From the NCBI GenBank assembly GCA_964408735.1, contig CAYPAX010000081.1:1-22318 (forward strand): a stretch of DNA of 22,318 bases, read 5' to 3'. This DNA is from UBA7887 sp964408735 (GTDB lineage: Bacteria; Pseudomonadota; Alphaproteobacteria; UBA7887). A program made the translations under genes and the position numbers. The notes below the pieces were generated by a model. It was given only the letters and a program-made list of their open reading frames with translations, ran no database searches and was not told where the DNA came from. Shown piece by piece: positions 7,464-16,018 of this stretch (position 1 is its first letter; each line of letters starts with the position of its first letter).

Positions 7464-9659
7464 ATGCTACCACGCTGGACATTATGGATAACAGTTTCGC
7501 TGTGTATGATTTGGCTCGCGGCCCAGCCGGTCGTTGCGACCGAATCTCACTTGCCGGACTATCTAGGCTCTCTTGCGCCGGACGATCTCGTTCCGGGTGG
7601 CGAACGATTTGGCGAGGTAGAGGGCACGCCGCCGGTGGCGCAGGTCTATGCCGGCGAGGAAATCGTCGGGCTCGTATTCCTCACCACGGATATGGTGGCC
7701 TCGATCGGCTATTCCGGCAAGCCCATACATACCGTCGTCGGATTCGACACCACGGGCACCATAACCGGGGCGAAACTTGTCGAGCATCACGAGCCGATCG
7801 TGCTGATCGGCATCCCCGAATCCCGTATCACAGCGGTGCTCGACGGCTATCTGGGCCGCAGCGTCGAGACCTTGTTCCGCCAATCGGTCACCGAGCGCGA
7901 GGTCGACATCGTCAGTGGCGCGACGGTGACGATTATGGTCATGGACGACAGCATCGTCCGCGCCGGAGTAAAAGTGGCACGCGCCTATGGCCTCGGCGGC
8001 ATGGCCTCGCCCGTGGCTGCGCAGGGACCGCGCCTGGTGGTAAACCCGGAGCAGTCCGAAGTTCGCGACTGGCAAGCGCTTCTGGGCGACGGCTCCGTCA
8101 GGCGGTTGCAACTGAGCCTGGAAGACATAAACCAGGCCTTCGCGCAAACCGGCGATGCCAAGGCCGTGGCGCGGCCGGAAGAGGGCGAACCGGGCGAGAT
8201 CTTTCTCGATTTCTACGCCGCGCTCGCTTCCGTTCCTACCATCGGCCTGTCGTTGCTGGGCGAGGACGAATACCGAAACCTGAGCCAGCGGCTGGAGCGA
8301 GACGGCGGACACGCCATCCTGCTGGCGGGCCGCGGCCGCTATTCCTACAAGGGCTCGGGCTTCGTTCGCGGCGGCGTGTTCGATCGCTTTCAGCTTGTTC
8401 AGGGCGACGATTCGGTGCGCTTCCGCGACCGCCAATACAAGCGTCTGCGCCGCGTTCTTGCCGCAGGCACGCCCGAGGATCTGATCGAGGTCGGTCTGTT
8501 CTATATCCCCGAGGCAGCCGACCTCGACCCGGCCGAAGAATGGCGCCTGGAGCTGTTGGTGCATCGTGCGATCGGTCCGACATCCAAGGTCTTCCTGGAC
8601 TTCCGCCTGCCATATCGATTGCCGCAGGGCTATCTCGTCGCGGAAGCAATGCCGGAGCCCGTCGCCGTCGCGACAATGGATGCGGCCGAGCCGGAAATGT
8701 CGGCAACGCCGCTCTGGCACCGCATCTGGCGCGACAAGGCCGTGATGGTCGGCGGCCTGCTCGTGGCACTCGCCGTCCTGACCGCGATCTTCTTCTTCCA
8801 GGGTTACTTCGCGGCCCGGCCGGTGCTCACCGACCGGCTGCGGATCGCCTTCATGCTTTTTACACTGGTCGGTATCGGATTCGTCGCCAACGCACAGCTC
8901 TCCGTGGTCAACGTGATGACCTTCTTCAATGCGCTGATCACCGGTTTCCAGTGGGATTACTTCCTCATGGATCCGTTGATCTTCATCCTCTGGGGCTCGG
9001 TGGCAGCGGCCATGCTGTTCTGGGGTCGCGGCGCCTATTGCGGTTGGCTGTGCCCGTTCGGCGCCTTTCAGGAACTGCTGAACCGGGCCGCGAAGATATT
9101 CAAAGTGCCCCAGATCGAGGTGCCCTGGGCGGTCCACGAGCGCCTCTGGCCGATCAAGTACATCCTCTTTCTCGGGCTCTTCGGCGCGGCGTTGTACTCG
9201 CTGGCCGTGGCCGAGCAGCTGGCGGAGGTCGAGCCCTTCAAGACCGCTATCATCCTCAAGTTCCAGCGCAGTTGGCCGTTCGTGCTCTATGCCGTGCTGC
9301 TCTTGGCCGCCGGCCTGCTCATCGAGCGTTTCTATTGCCGCTATCTCTGCCCGCTCGGCGCCGCGCTCGCCATCCCCGGCCGCCTGCGCATGTTCGACTG
9401 GCTCAAGCGCTATCGCGACTGCGGCTCGACATGCCAACGCTGCGCCAACGAATGCATGGTGCAGGCGATCCATCCCGAAGGCCAGATCAACCCCAACGAA
9501 TGCCTCTATTGCCTGCATTGCCAGGTTCTCTATTGCGACGACGAGCGCTGTCCCGTCGTCACTCGCCAACGGCTGAAACGCCAACGCCGCACGAAGCTCG
9601 CCTCTCCGAGCATGCGCGGCGCCCCGGCGCCCGCGGCGAATCCATCGCCGCCGGAATGA
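7464..9659 (+). CDS. nosR: NosR, membrane flavo-iron-sulfur protein for N2O reduction
   Basis: NosR supplies electrons to, and supports expression and maturation of, nitrous oxide reductase. From the ATG at 7464 the protein has 731 residues. An N-terminal signal/anchor comes first (LPRWTLWITVSLCMIWLA). A periplasmic FMN-binding domain follows, with the flavinylation motif DIVSGAT (Thr near 154). Several transmembrane helices lie between about 425 and 635. Two polyferredoxin-like CxxxCP motifs (CGWLCP near 524, CRYLCP near 622) follow, then a Cys-rich C-terminal cluster at about 652-697 (CGSTCQRCANEC and CLYCLHCQVLYC). An ATG at 7431 would add 11 residues. The 7464 start is preferred because AGGGA lies 5 bases before it and it begins directly at a signal sequence. 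No apbE/nosX gene for flavin attachment is in the window. Confidence 0.95.
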   Translation: MLPRWTLWITVSLCMIWLAAQPVVATESHLPDYLGSLAPDDLVPGGERFGEVEGTPPVAQVYAGEEIVGLVFLTTDMVASIGYSGKPIHTVVGFDTTGTITGAKLVEHHEPIVLIGIPESRITAVLDGYLGRSVETLFRQSVTEREVDIVSGATVTIMVMDDSIVRAGVKVARAYGLGGMASPVAAQGPRLVVNPEQSEVRDWQALLGDGSVRRLQLSLEDINQAFAQTGDAKAVARPEEGEPGEIFLDFYAALASVPTIGLSLLGEDEYRNLSQRLERDGGHAILLAGRGRYSYKGSGFVRGGVFDRFQLVQGDDSVRFRDRQYKRLRRVLAAGTPEDLIEVGLFYIPEAADLDPAEEWRLELLVHRAIGPTSKVFLDFRLPYRLPQGYLVAEAMPEPVAVATMDAAEPEMSATPLWHRIWRDKAVMVGGLLVALAVLTAIFFFQGYFAARPVLTDRLRIAFMLFTLVGIGFVANAQLSVVNVMTFFNALITGFQWDYFLMDPLIFILWGSVAAAMLFWGRGAYCGWLCPFGAFQELLNRAAKIFKVPQIEVPWAVHERLWPIKYILFLGLFGAALYSLAVAEQLAEVEPFKTAIILKFQRSWPFVLYAVLLLAAGLLIERFYCRYLCPLGAALAIPGRLRMFDWLKRYRDCGSTCQRCANECMVQAIHPEGQINPNECLYCLHCQVLYCDDERCPVVTRQRLKRQRRTKLASPSMRGAPAPAANPSPPE

Positions 9660-9713
9660 TTTCCGGCGAAAGTGAGTGCAAACCCCGCCATCGGCGAGGC
9701 TTGCAGGTCAAGT

Positions 9714-9719
9714 AAGGAG
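9714..9719 (+). promoter_or_regulatory. Ribosome binding site deciding the nosZ start
   Basis: AAGGAG, 9 bases before the ATG at 9729. An upstream in-frame ATG at 9672 would place 19 extra residues before the Tat signal. This site selects the later ATG, which puts the twin-arginine motif near the N-terminus. Confidence 0.75.
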
Positions 9720-9728
9720 TACCTCGTC

Positions 9729-11657
9729 ATGACCACCAAGAAGAAACCACAAACCGGATTTTCCAGGCGCGAACTCCTGGGCGGTAGCGCCACCTTGGCC
9801 GGAGTCGCCGGTGCGGCGGCCGCGACCGGCGTCGTCCATTTGGCCGGCGATCCCCAACTGACGCCGTCTGCCGCCCAGGCGGCGGAGGGCCCGGGCACTG
9901 TCGCGCCTGGCGACCTTGACGACTACTACGCCTTCTGGAGCGGCGGGCAGAGCGGTGAAGTGCGCATTCTCGGCGTTCCCTCGATGCGCGAGCTGCAACG
10001 CATCCCCGTCTTCAACCGCTGCAGCGCCACCGGTTGGGGCCAGACCAACGAGAGCCGCAAGATCCTCACCGAGGGCATGACCAAGGAAACCCTCGACTAC
10101 CTGGAGAGCCGCGGCGGCGTCTGGCTCAACGGCGACACCCATCACCCGCATATGTCGTTCACCGACGGCACCTATGACGGCCGTTATCTGTTCGTCAACG
10201 ACAAGGCCAACACCCGCGTCGCCCGCATCCGCTGCGACGTGATGAAGGTGGACAAGGTCATCGAGGTGCCCAACGCGGCGGACATTCATGGGCTCAGGCC
10301 ACAGAAATATCCACGCACCGGCTATGTCTTTGCCAATGGCGAGCACCGCGTGCCGATGCCGAACGACGGCGCGATCCTCGACGAGCCGGAGAAGTACCAC
10401 GCCATCTTCTCGGCCATCGATGGCGATACCATGGAAATCGCCTGGCAGGTGATTGTCGACGGCAACCTCGACAACTGCGATGCCGACTATCAGGGCCGGT
10501 ATGCTGTCGCCACCTGCTACAATGGCGAGGAAGGCGTGAACCTGGCCGAGATGACGGCGAACGAGCAGGACTGGGCGGTGGTCTTCGACATCAAGGCCAT
10601 CGAAGCCGCGGTCGCTGCCGGCGAGTCCACCGAGATGAACGGCATTGCCGTGGTCGACGGCCGCAAGGGCTCGGCGCTGACGCGCTACATCCCGATCTCC
10701 AACAGCCCGCATGGCTGCAACACGGCGCCCGACGGCCGCCATATCGTCATCAACGGCAAGCTGTCGCCGACAGTCTCCGTGATCGACGTGACCAGGCTGC
10801 CCGACCTCTTCGCCGATAACATCGCGCCGCGTGACGCCATCGTCGCCGAGCCTGAGCTGGGCCTCGGCCCGCTTCACACTTCTTTCGACGGGCGTGGCAA
10901 CGGCTACACCACGCTGTTCCTCGACAGCCAAGTCTGCAAGTGGAGCATGGACAAGGCGATCCGCGCCTACAATGGCGAGGATGTGGACCCGATTCTGGAG
11001 AAGATCGACGTGCAGTATCAGCCTGGCCATCTGCACACCTCCATGGGCGAGACCAACGAGGCTGACGGCAAATGGCTGGTATCGCTCAACAAGTTCTCCA
11101 AGGACCGTTTCCTCAATGTCGGCCCGATGAAGCCGGAGAACGAGCAGCTCATCGACATCAGCACCGACGACGGCATGAGCATTGTCCATGACGGCGCCAG
11201 CTTCCCGGAGCCCCATGACTGCATCATCGTCAAGGCCTCGGCGGTCAATCCGTCGCAGATCTGGCAACGCGACGACCCCTATTGGGCAGACGCACAAGCC
11301 ATGGCCGACCAGGACGGCATCGATCTGGAAGACGCTGCCGACGTCGTGCGCGACGGCAACAAGGTGCGCGTTTACATGCACTCCGTGGCGCCGTCGTTCA
11401 GCCTCGAGAAGTTCACCGTGAAGGAAGGCGACGAGGTCACGATCATCGTCACCAATATCGATGACATCGAGGACCTGGTGCACGGCTTCACGCTGTCCAA
11501 CTACGGCATCTGCTTCGAAGTTGGGCCGCAGGCCACGGCCTCGGCGACCTTCATTGCCGATCGTCCCGGCGTGCACTGGTTCTATTGCCAGTGGTTCTGC
11601 CATGCCCTGCACATGGAAATGCGCGGGCGCATGCTGGTAGAGCCGAAGAGCGCCTAG
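9729..11657 (+). CDS. nosZ: Nitrous oxide reductase NosZ (clade I, Tat-exported)
   Basis: Periplasmic multicopper enzyme reducing N2O to N2, the last step of denitrification. The 642-residue protein starts with a Tat signal (SRRELLGGSA, at about residues 11-20), typical of clade I. The N-terminal beta-propeller carries the CuZ cluster histidines, starting with the DTHHPH motif at about 136. Further conserved stretches include NSPHGCNTAPDGRH and the GHLHTSMGET region. The C-terminal cupredoxin domain holds the CuA site, CQWFCHALHMEM at about 620-631. All copper-site motifs that could be checked by eye are intact. It lies 69 bases after nosR and overlaps the nosD start by one base, so it is transcribed and probably translated in series with the assembly genes. 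Confidence 0.98.
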   Translation: MTTKKKPQTGFSRRELLGGSATLAGVAGAAAATGVVHLAGDPQLTPSAAQAAEGPGTVAPGDLDDYYAFWSGGQSGEVRILGVPSMRELQRIPVFNRCSATGWGQTNESRKILTEGMTKETLDYLESRGGVWLNGDTHHPHMSFTDGTYDGRYLFVNDKANTRVARIRCDVMKVDKVIEVPNAADIHGLRPQKYPRTGYVFANGEHRVPMPNDGAILDEPEKYHAIFSAIDGDTMEIAWQVIVDGNLDNCDADYQGRYAVATCYNGEEGVNLAEMTANEQDWAVVFDIKAIEAAVAAGESTEMNGIAVVDGRKGSALTRYIPISNSPHGCNTAPDGRHIVINGKLSPTVSVIDVTRLPDLFADNIAPRDAIVAEPELGLGPLHTSFDGRGNGYTTLFLDSQVCKWSMDKAIRAYNGEDVDPILEKIDVQYQPGHLHTSMGETNEADGKWLVSLNKFSKDRFLNVGPMKPENEQLIDISTDDGMSIVHDGASFPEPHDCIIVKASAVNPSQIWQRDDPYWADAQAMADQDGIDLEDAADVVRDGNKVRVYMHSVAPSFSLEKFTVKEGDEVTIIVTNIDDIEDLVHGFTLSNYGICFEVGPQATASATFIADRPGVHWFYCQWFCHALHMEMRGRMLVEPKSA

Positions 11658-12907
11658 TGCTCCCTGCCCGCACATACGGGCTGCCGGCGCTTGCCGGTGT
11701 GGTGCTCATGGGCTCGGTGGCGGCTTCCGCCGCCGAGTCCCAGGGGCGGGCATTGCAGACCGTGCTCGACGCCGCGGCGCCGGGCTCGGTCCTGCAGCTT
11801 TCGGCCGGGACCTACACGGGGCCGGCCCTGATCGACAAGACACTGACCATCGACGGCGGCGGAGCCGTCATCGATGGCGCTGGCCAGGGCAGCGTGATCA
11901 CGGTCGAAGCGCCCGATGTGGTGCTGCGCAACCTGGTGGTACGAAATTCCGGCATCGACCTTTCGGAGCACGATTCCGGCATCTTCGTCGGCAAGGGCGG
12001 CGACCGCGCGCTGGTCGAGAACAACCGGATCGAAGGCAATCTCATCGGCATCTATCTCTGGGGCCCGGACGATGCCCAGGTGCGCGACAACGTCATCGTC
12101 GGGCTCGACGACCTGCGCCTGAACGAGCGCGGCAACGGCGTGCAACTCTGGAACACGCCGGGCTCGATCGTCGAGAACAACGACGTGCGGCTCGGCCGCG
12201 ACGGCATCTTCGTCACCACCAGCCACCACAATGTGTTCCGCGGCAATCGATTCCGCGACGTGCGCTTCGCCGTCCATTACATGTACACCAATGACAGCCG
12301 GGTCGAAGGCAATCTCTCGCAAGGCAACCACCTGGGCTTTGCCATCATGTTTTCGGACCGCCTGGAAATTCTCGACAACCGCTCCGAAGGCGACCGCGAC
12401 CACGGCCTGCTGCTCAATTACGCCAACGGCTCGCGCATCGAAGGCAATCGCGTGACCGGTGGTGCGCACAAGTGCGTCTTCATCTACAACGCCAACAAGA
12501 ACGATCTTCTCGATAACCATTTCGAGGGCTGCGATATCGGCATTCACTTCACCGCCGGCTCGGAGCGCAATGCGGTCAGCGGCAATGCCTTCATCAACAA
12601 CCGCACCCAGGTGAAATATGTCGGCACGCGGCATATTGAATGGTCGGCCGAGGGGCGCGGCAACTACTGGTCCGACGCCGCGAGCTTCGACCTCGACGGC
12701 AACGGCATCGGCGACCGCGCCTATCACCCCAACGACCTAGTCGACCAGGTCCTGTGGCGCCATCCGAGCGCCAAGTTGCTGATCAACAGCCCCGCCCTGC
12801 ATCTGTTACGCTGGGCCCAGGCGGAGTTCCCCGCCTTGCACCCCGGTGGCGTGACGGACAGCGCGCCGTTGATGCGCCCACCGGAGCAGGAGGACGGCGA
12901 TGGCTGA
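11657..12907 (+). CDS. nosD: NosD, periplasmic copper-site assembly protein
   Basis: NosD is a right-handed beta-helix (CASH domain) protein that works with the NosFY transporter to build the CuZ site of NosZ. The chosen start is the GTG at 11657, whose G is the last base of the nosZ stop codon. It gives 416 residues with a signal peptide ending near ASAAES. No strong Shine-Dalgarno is seen, so coupling to nosZ is likely. The rest is a run of short repeats of the N-x-x-x-G-N / V-E-N-N / I-E-G-N kind (for example VENNRIEGNLIGIYLWG and ILDNRSEGDRDHGLLL), typical of a beta helix. The 3' end overlaps nosF by 8 bases. Confidence 0.93.
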   Translation: MLPARTYGLPALAGVVLMGSVAASAAESQGRALQTVLDAAAPGSVLQLSAGTYTGPALIDKTLTIDGGGAVIDGAGQGSVITVEAPDVVLRNLVVRNSGIDLSEHDSGIFVGKGGDRALVENNRIEGNLIGIYLWGPDDAQVRDNVIVGLDDLRLNERGNGVQLWNTPGSIVENNDVRLGRDGIFVTTSHHNVFRGNRFRDVRFAVHYMYTNDSRVEGNLSQGNHLGFAIMFSDRLEILDNRSEGDRDHGLLLNYANGSRIEGNRVTGGAHKCVFIYNANKNDLLDNHFEGCDIGIHFTAGSERNAVSGNAFINNRTQVKYVGTRHIEWSAEGRGNYWSDAASFDLDGNGIGDRAYHPNDLVDQVLWRHPSAKLLINSPALHLLRWAQAEFPALHPGGVTDSAPLMRPPEQEDGDG

Positions 12908-13814
12908 GCGCCTGACACTTCGCGGCGTGAGCAAACGATACGGCAAGAAGGACGCCGTGCAAGACGTGTCCTTCGGCGTCGGATCCGGGGAACGCGTGGC
13001 GCTGCTTGGCCACAATGGCGCCGGCAAGACCACCCTGATCAAGCTCATGCTGGGCCTGACGCGGCCGACCGGCGGCGAGATCGCCGTGCTCGGCGAGGCA
13101 CCCGACTCGCGGCGTGCCGTGGCGACGCGTCGGGCCGTGGGATATCTGCCCGAAAGCATCGCCTTTCACGGCGCCATGAGCGCCCGCCAGACGCTGCGCT
13201 TCTATGCCCGGCTGATCGGCGAGAGCGCCGAGCGCTGCGAGGAATTGCTGACTGACGTAGGCCTCGCGGAGGTCGCGGGCAATCGTGTGCGCACGTTCTC
13301 CAAGGGCATGCGCCAACGCCTCGGCATCGCCCAGGCCCTGCTCGGCAAGCCCAAGATTCTGCTGCTCGACGAGCCCACCACCGGTCTCGATCCCGCCTTG
13401 CGGCGCTGGCTGTGGCAGCTCGTAGACGAGCAGCGCGACGCGGGCACGACGGTGGTGATCTCCTCTCACTCGCTGCACGAGATCGAATCCCACGCCGACC
13501 GCATCGGCATTCTCGAGCATGGCCGCCTGCAGGTGTTCGGCAGCCTCGACCAGTTGCGTCAGGAAGCGAGATTGCCGACCCGCCTGCGCATTACGGTACC
13601 GCCGGGCGCGGCGGCCGAGTTGGCGAACCGGCTCGACGGCATCGCCAGTCCCGTGCGCATGGACGACAGCTCGCTCGACCTCGCTTGCATCAACGGCGAG
13701 AAGATGGCGCTGGTCAGCCGCATCGCAGCGCTCGGCGACCCGGTTCGCGATATCGATATCCTCACCCCGGGCCTGGAGCAGATCTACACCCATTACACGG
13801 GAGGCCAGGCATGA
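12900..13814 (+). CDS. nosF: NosF, ABC transporter ATP-binding protein
   Basis: ATPase of the NosFY transporter that supplies NosD, probably with a sulfur species, for CuZ assembly. It has 304 residues with Walker A GHNGAGKT at 37-44, signature FSKGMRQRLG at about 133-142 (a FSKGM variant of LSGGQ), Walker B ILLLDE at 153-158, and a switch histidine in SSHSLHEIE. The C-terminal 80 residues are the accessory domain usual in NosF. AGGAGGA lies 5 bases before the ATG. It overlaps nosD by 8 bases and nosY by 4 bases (ATGA). Confidence 0.96.
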   Translation: MAERLTLRGVSKRYGKKDAVQDVSFGVGSGERVALLGHNGAGKTTLIKLMLGLTRPTGGEIAVLGEAPDSRRAVATRRAVGYLPESIAFHGAMSARQTLRFYARLIGESAERCEELLTDVGLAEVAGNRVRTFSKGMRQRLGIAQALLGKPKILLLDEPTTGLDPALRRWLWQLVDEQRDAGTTVVISSHSLHEIESHADRIGILEHGRLQVFGSLDQLRQEARLPTRLRITVPPGAAAELANRLDGIASPVRMDDSSLDLACINGEKMALVSRIAALGDPVRDIDILTPGLEQIYTHYTGGQA

Positions 13815-14632
13815 AGATCGTGCTCGCCCTGGCAGCCAAGGAATTTCGCGACGCCCTGCGCAATCGCTGGGTGGCGGCATCGGTGCTGCTGCTGGCCCTG
13901 CTGGCGACACTTCTCGCCCTGCTGGGCACGGCGCCCGGCGGCACGGTGGATGCCGGTGCGCTCGAGGTCAGCATCGCCAGCCTATCGACCCTCAGCGTCT
14001 ATCTGCTGCCGCTGATCGCCTTGCTGCTGTCCTATGATTCCCTCGTCGGCGAGGCCGAGCGCGGCACCCTGCTGCTGCTGTTGAGCTATCCCGTCGCACG
14101 CTGGCAGGTGGTGATCGGCAAGGCACTCGGCCATACCGCGATATTGGGTTTCGCCATCCTTGTCGGCTATGGCGGTGTCGGCGCGGTGCTCGCCATCGCC
14201 GACGAGGCCTCTCTTGCCTCGATCCTCGCTTTTCTCGGCATGATGGGAAGCACGCTTGCCCTCGGCGTCGTCTTCGTCGGGCTTGGCGCCCTGCTCAGCG
14301 CCCTGGCGGGCGAGCGGGCGACAGCCGCCGGGCTCGCCATCGCGCTATGGCTGGTGATGGTGGTGCTCTACGACCTCGCCCTGTTCGGCCTGTTGAGCGC
14401 CGACGAAGGCGGGATGATCGGCAGCGGCCTGTTCCAGGCGCTGTTGCTGGCCAACCCCAGCGATGCCTACCGCATGGTCGCGCTGACAGGTGTGGACGCC
14501 GTGCGTGAAGTGGCCGGCCTGTCCGGTCTCGAAGCCGGGCCGGGCCTGGCGATATCCCTCGGCGTGCTCGGCATTTGGCTGGTGCTGCCAATCGCCGCCA
14601 CGGTCGCCGCCTTCTCGCGCAAGGAGGTCTGA
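13811..14632 (+). CDS. nosY: NosY, ABC transporter permease
   Basis: Inner-membrane permease that pairs with NosF. The 273-residue protein begins with a short cytoplasmic amphipathic stretch typical of ABC-2 permeases (LAAKEFRDALRNRWV). It has about six hydrophobic helices. A conserved cytoplasmic segment (YDSLVGEAERGTLLLLLSYPV) matches the NosY/ABC-2 coupling region. Its ATG overlaps the nosF stop (ATGA), with GGGAGG 7 bases upstream. The much longer frame running through nosF in this phase is not coding. Confidence 0.93.
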   Translation: MKIVLALAAKEFRDALRNRWVAASVLLLALLATLLALLGTAPGGTVDAGALEVSIASLSTLSVYLLPLIALLLSYDSLVGEAERGTLLLLLSYPVARWQVVIGKALGHTAILGFAILVGYGGVGAVLAIADEASLASILAFLGMMGSTLALGVVFVGLGALLSALAGERATAAGLAIALWLVMVVLYDLALFGLLSADEGGMIGSGLFQALLLANPSDAYRMVALTGVDAVREVAGLSGLEAGPGLAISLGVLGIWLVLPIAATVAAFSRKEV

Positions 14633-14634
14633 GC

Positions 14635-15114
14635 ATGACGCGCCTGTTCATAGTGCTCTGCCTGCTTGTGGCCGCCTGCGGCGAAAGCACCGACGGCACG
14701 CGACCGGGTCCGCAGGCGCTGGCCGATGATGCCATCGGCTATTTCTGCGGCATGTATGTGGTCGAGCACGACGGCCCGAAAGCGCAGGTATTCGTCAAAG
14801 GCGAGACCGAGCCCTATTGGTTCGTCTCGGTGCGCGATGCCATCGCCTTTCAGCACCTGGCGGAGACGCCCCAAGGGGTCACCGCGTTCTATGTCACAGA
14901 CATGACGGAGGGCGACTGGGCCAAGCCCGATGCCTGGATAGATGGCGCGACGGCCTGGTACGTGGTCGGCGGCAGCCGCCTTGGTGGCATGGGCGCGTCG
15001 GAAACGGTACCCTTCGCCAACCGAGAAGCCGCACAGGCCTTCGCCACCAATTTCGGCGGCGAGGTGGCTGCCTATGACGGCATACCGACGGAGGCGGTGC
15101 TCGCCTCCCGCTAG
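14635..15114 (+). CDS. nosL: NosL, copper-chaperone lipoprotein
   Basis: NosL is a lipid-anchored Cu(I) chaperone that delivers copper to apo-NosZ. The 159-residue protein has a lipoprotein signal with lipobox LVAAC (Cys15). It carries the family's metal-binding Cys-Gly-Met motif at 38-40 (YFCGMYVVEHDGPKAQVFVK). The two-domain NosL pattern follows, with FVSVRDAIAF and PFANREAAQAFATNFGG. AAGGAGG lies 7 bases before the ATG, inside the end of nosY, two bases past whose stop the gene starts. It is the last standard nos gene here. Confidence 0.95.
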   Translation: MTRLFIVLCLLVAACGESTDGTRPGPQALADDAIGYFCGMYVVEHDGPKAQVFVKGETEPYWFVSVRDAIAFQHLAETPQGVTAFYVTDMTEGDWAKPDAWIDGATAWYVVGGSRLGGMGASETVPFANREAAQAFATNFGGEVAAYDGIPTEAVLASR

Positions 15115-15132
15115 ATCTATACGAGAGGCCGC

Positions 15133-15948
15133 ATGTCACTGACCGATGCCACGTCTGCCCTGATCGAAGGCTTCTCGACCGAATACAGCCTCACCGGCGC
15201 ATCGCTGCTAGAGGAAATCGAGCAATCCGTGTGTGGCTGCGCCTATGGCGCCAGCAGCTGGACCACGCGCGCCGAAGCCGATGCCGCCGTCGCCATGCTG
15301 GGACTGGCGCCGGACAAGCGGCTGCTGGATGTGGGGACCGGCTGCGGCTGGCCTGGCCTCTATCTGGCATCGGTCAGCGGTTGCGAGGCGATGCTGCTCG
15401 ATATGCCCTTCTCCGGACTGCAGGCTGCCGCACGCCGGGCAGCCGACGACGGCATGGCCGAGCGCTGCCTGCCGGTTCAGGGCGATGGCGCGGCGATTCC
15501 CTTCGCCGAAGCCAGTTTCGATGCGATCTTCCACTCCGACGTGCTGTGCTGTCTGGACCCGAAGCTCGAAGTGCTGCGCGAGTGCCGCCGCGTGATGCGC
15601 CAATCGGGAACCATGGTCTTCTCTGTTCTCTCGGTGCCTCCGGGCCTCACCGCCGCCGAGGCCGAGCAAGCCGCTACCCTTGGCCCGGCCTTCGTCGGCG
15701 CGACCCACGACTACCCGACGATGCTGGAAATGGCGGGCTGGGCCGTTACCAAACATGTCGACGTGTCCACCGGGTTCGAAAAGACCGTGGCAAGCCTTCT
15801 CGCGGCAGAGGAAGATCACTTCGAAAGCCTGGCTGAGCTGCGCGGCGAACAACGGCAAATAGAGCGACTGGCAACCATGCGAAAGCGCCGCCAAGGAGTC
15901 GTATCGGGTCTCGTCCGCCGTGAGGTTTTTCAGGTCGCTCCGGCCTGA
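15133..15948 (+). CDS. Class I SAM-dependent methyltransferase
   Basis: A 271-residue soluble protein with a Rossmann-type methyltransferase domain. Motif I is LLDVGTGCGWPGLYLA at about 64-79. The acidic residue closing strand 2 is in MLLDMPFSG. Motif II/III is in the FDAIFHSDVLCCLD region, followed by LRECRRVMRQSGTMVFSVL. The N-terminal VCGCAYGASSWTTRAEAD segment is a substrate-side cap seen in a subset of these enzymes. A modest GAGAGG lies upstream of the ATG. It begins 18 bases after nosL and so probably shares the nos transcript, but methyltransferases are not part of the known nos set. The methyl acceptor is not recognisable. Confidence 0.85.
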   Translation: MSLTDATSALIEGFSTEYSLTGASLLEEIEQSVCGCAYGASSWTTRAEADAAVAMLGLAPDKRLLDVGTGCGWPGLYLASVSGCEAMLLDMPFSGLQAAARRAADDGMAERCLPVQGDGAAIPFAEASFDAIFHSDVLCCLDPKLEVLRECRRVMRQSGTMVFSVLSVPPGLTAAEAEQAATLGPAFVGATHDYPTMLEMAGWAVTKHVDVSTGFEKTVASLLAAEEDHFESLAELRGEQRQIERLATMRKRRQGVVSGLVRREVFQVAPA

Positions 15949-16005
15949 GGGTATCACGGACAGACCCACCAACGGATTTATGCTAGCGTGGCCTCGCTCA
16001 TTGGC

Positions 16006-16010
16006 GGAGG
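16006..16010 (+). promoter_or_regulatory. Ribosome binding site selecting a TTG start
   Basis: GGAGG, 8 bases before the TTG at 16019. It favours this start over an ATG at 15980 and another at 15920. The TTG start puts a normal signal peptide exactly at the N-terminus, while the 15920 start would overlap the methyltransferase gene. Confidence 0.65.
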
Positions 16011-16018
16011 GACCGGCC

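Noticed and set aside
7563..9584. Minus-strand open frame of 673 codons opposite nosR
   Set aside because: Low-complexity high-GC shadow; NosR on the plus strand has all expected cofactor motifs.
7484..9715. Second plus-strand frame of 743 codons overlapping nosR
   Set aside because: Arg/Gly/Ala-rich out-of-frame translation with no recognisable domain.
9708..11675. Minus-strand open frame of 655 codons opposite nosZ
   Set aside because: Shadow of nosZ, whose CuA and CuZ motifs are intact on the plus strand.
15979..15984. TATGCT as a -10 for the di-haem protein gene
   Set aside because: No acceptable -35 at 16-18 bases upstream; the gene may simply be read from the upstream transcript.
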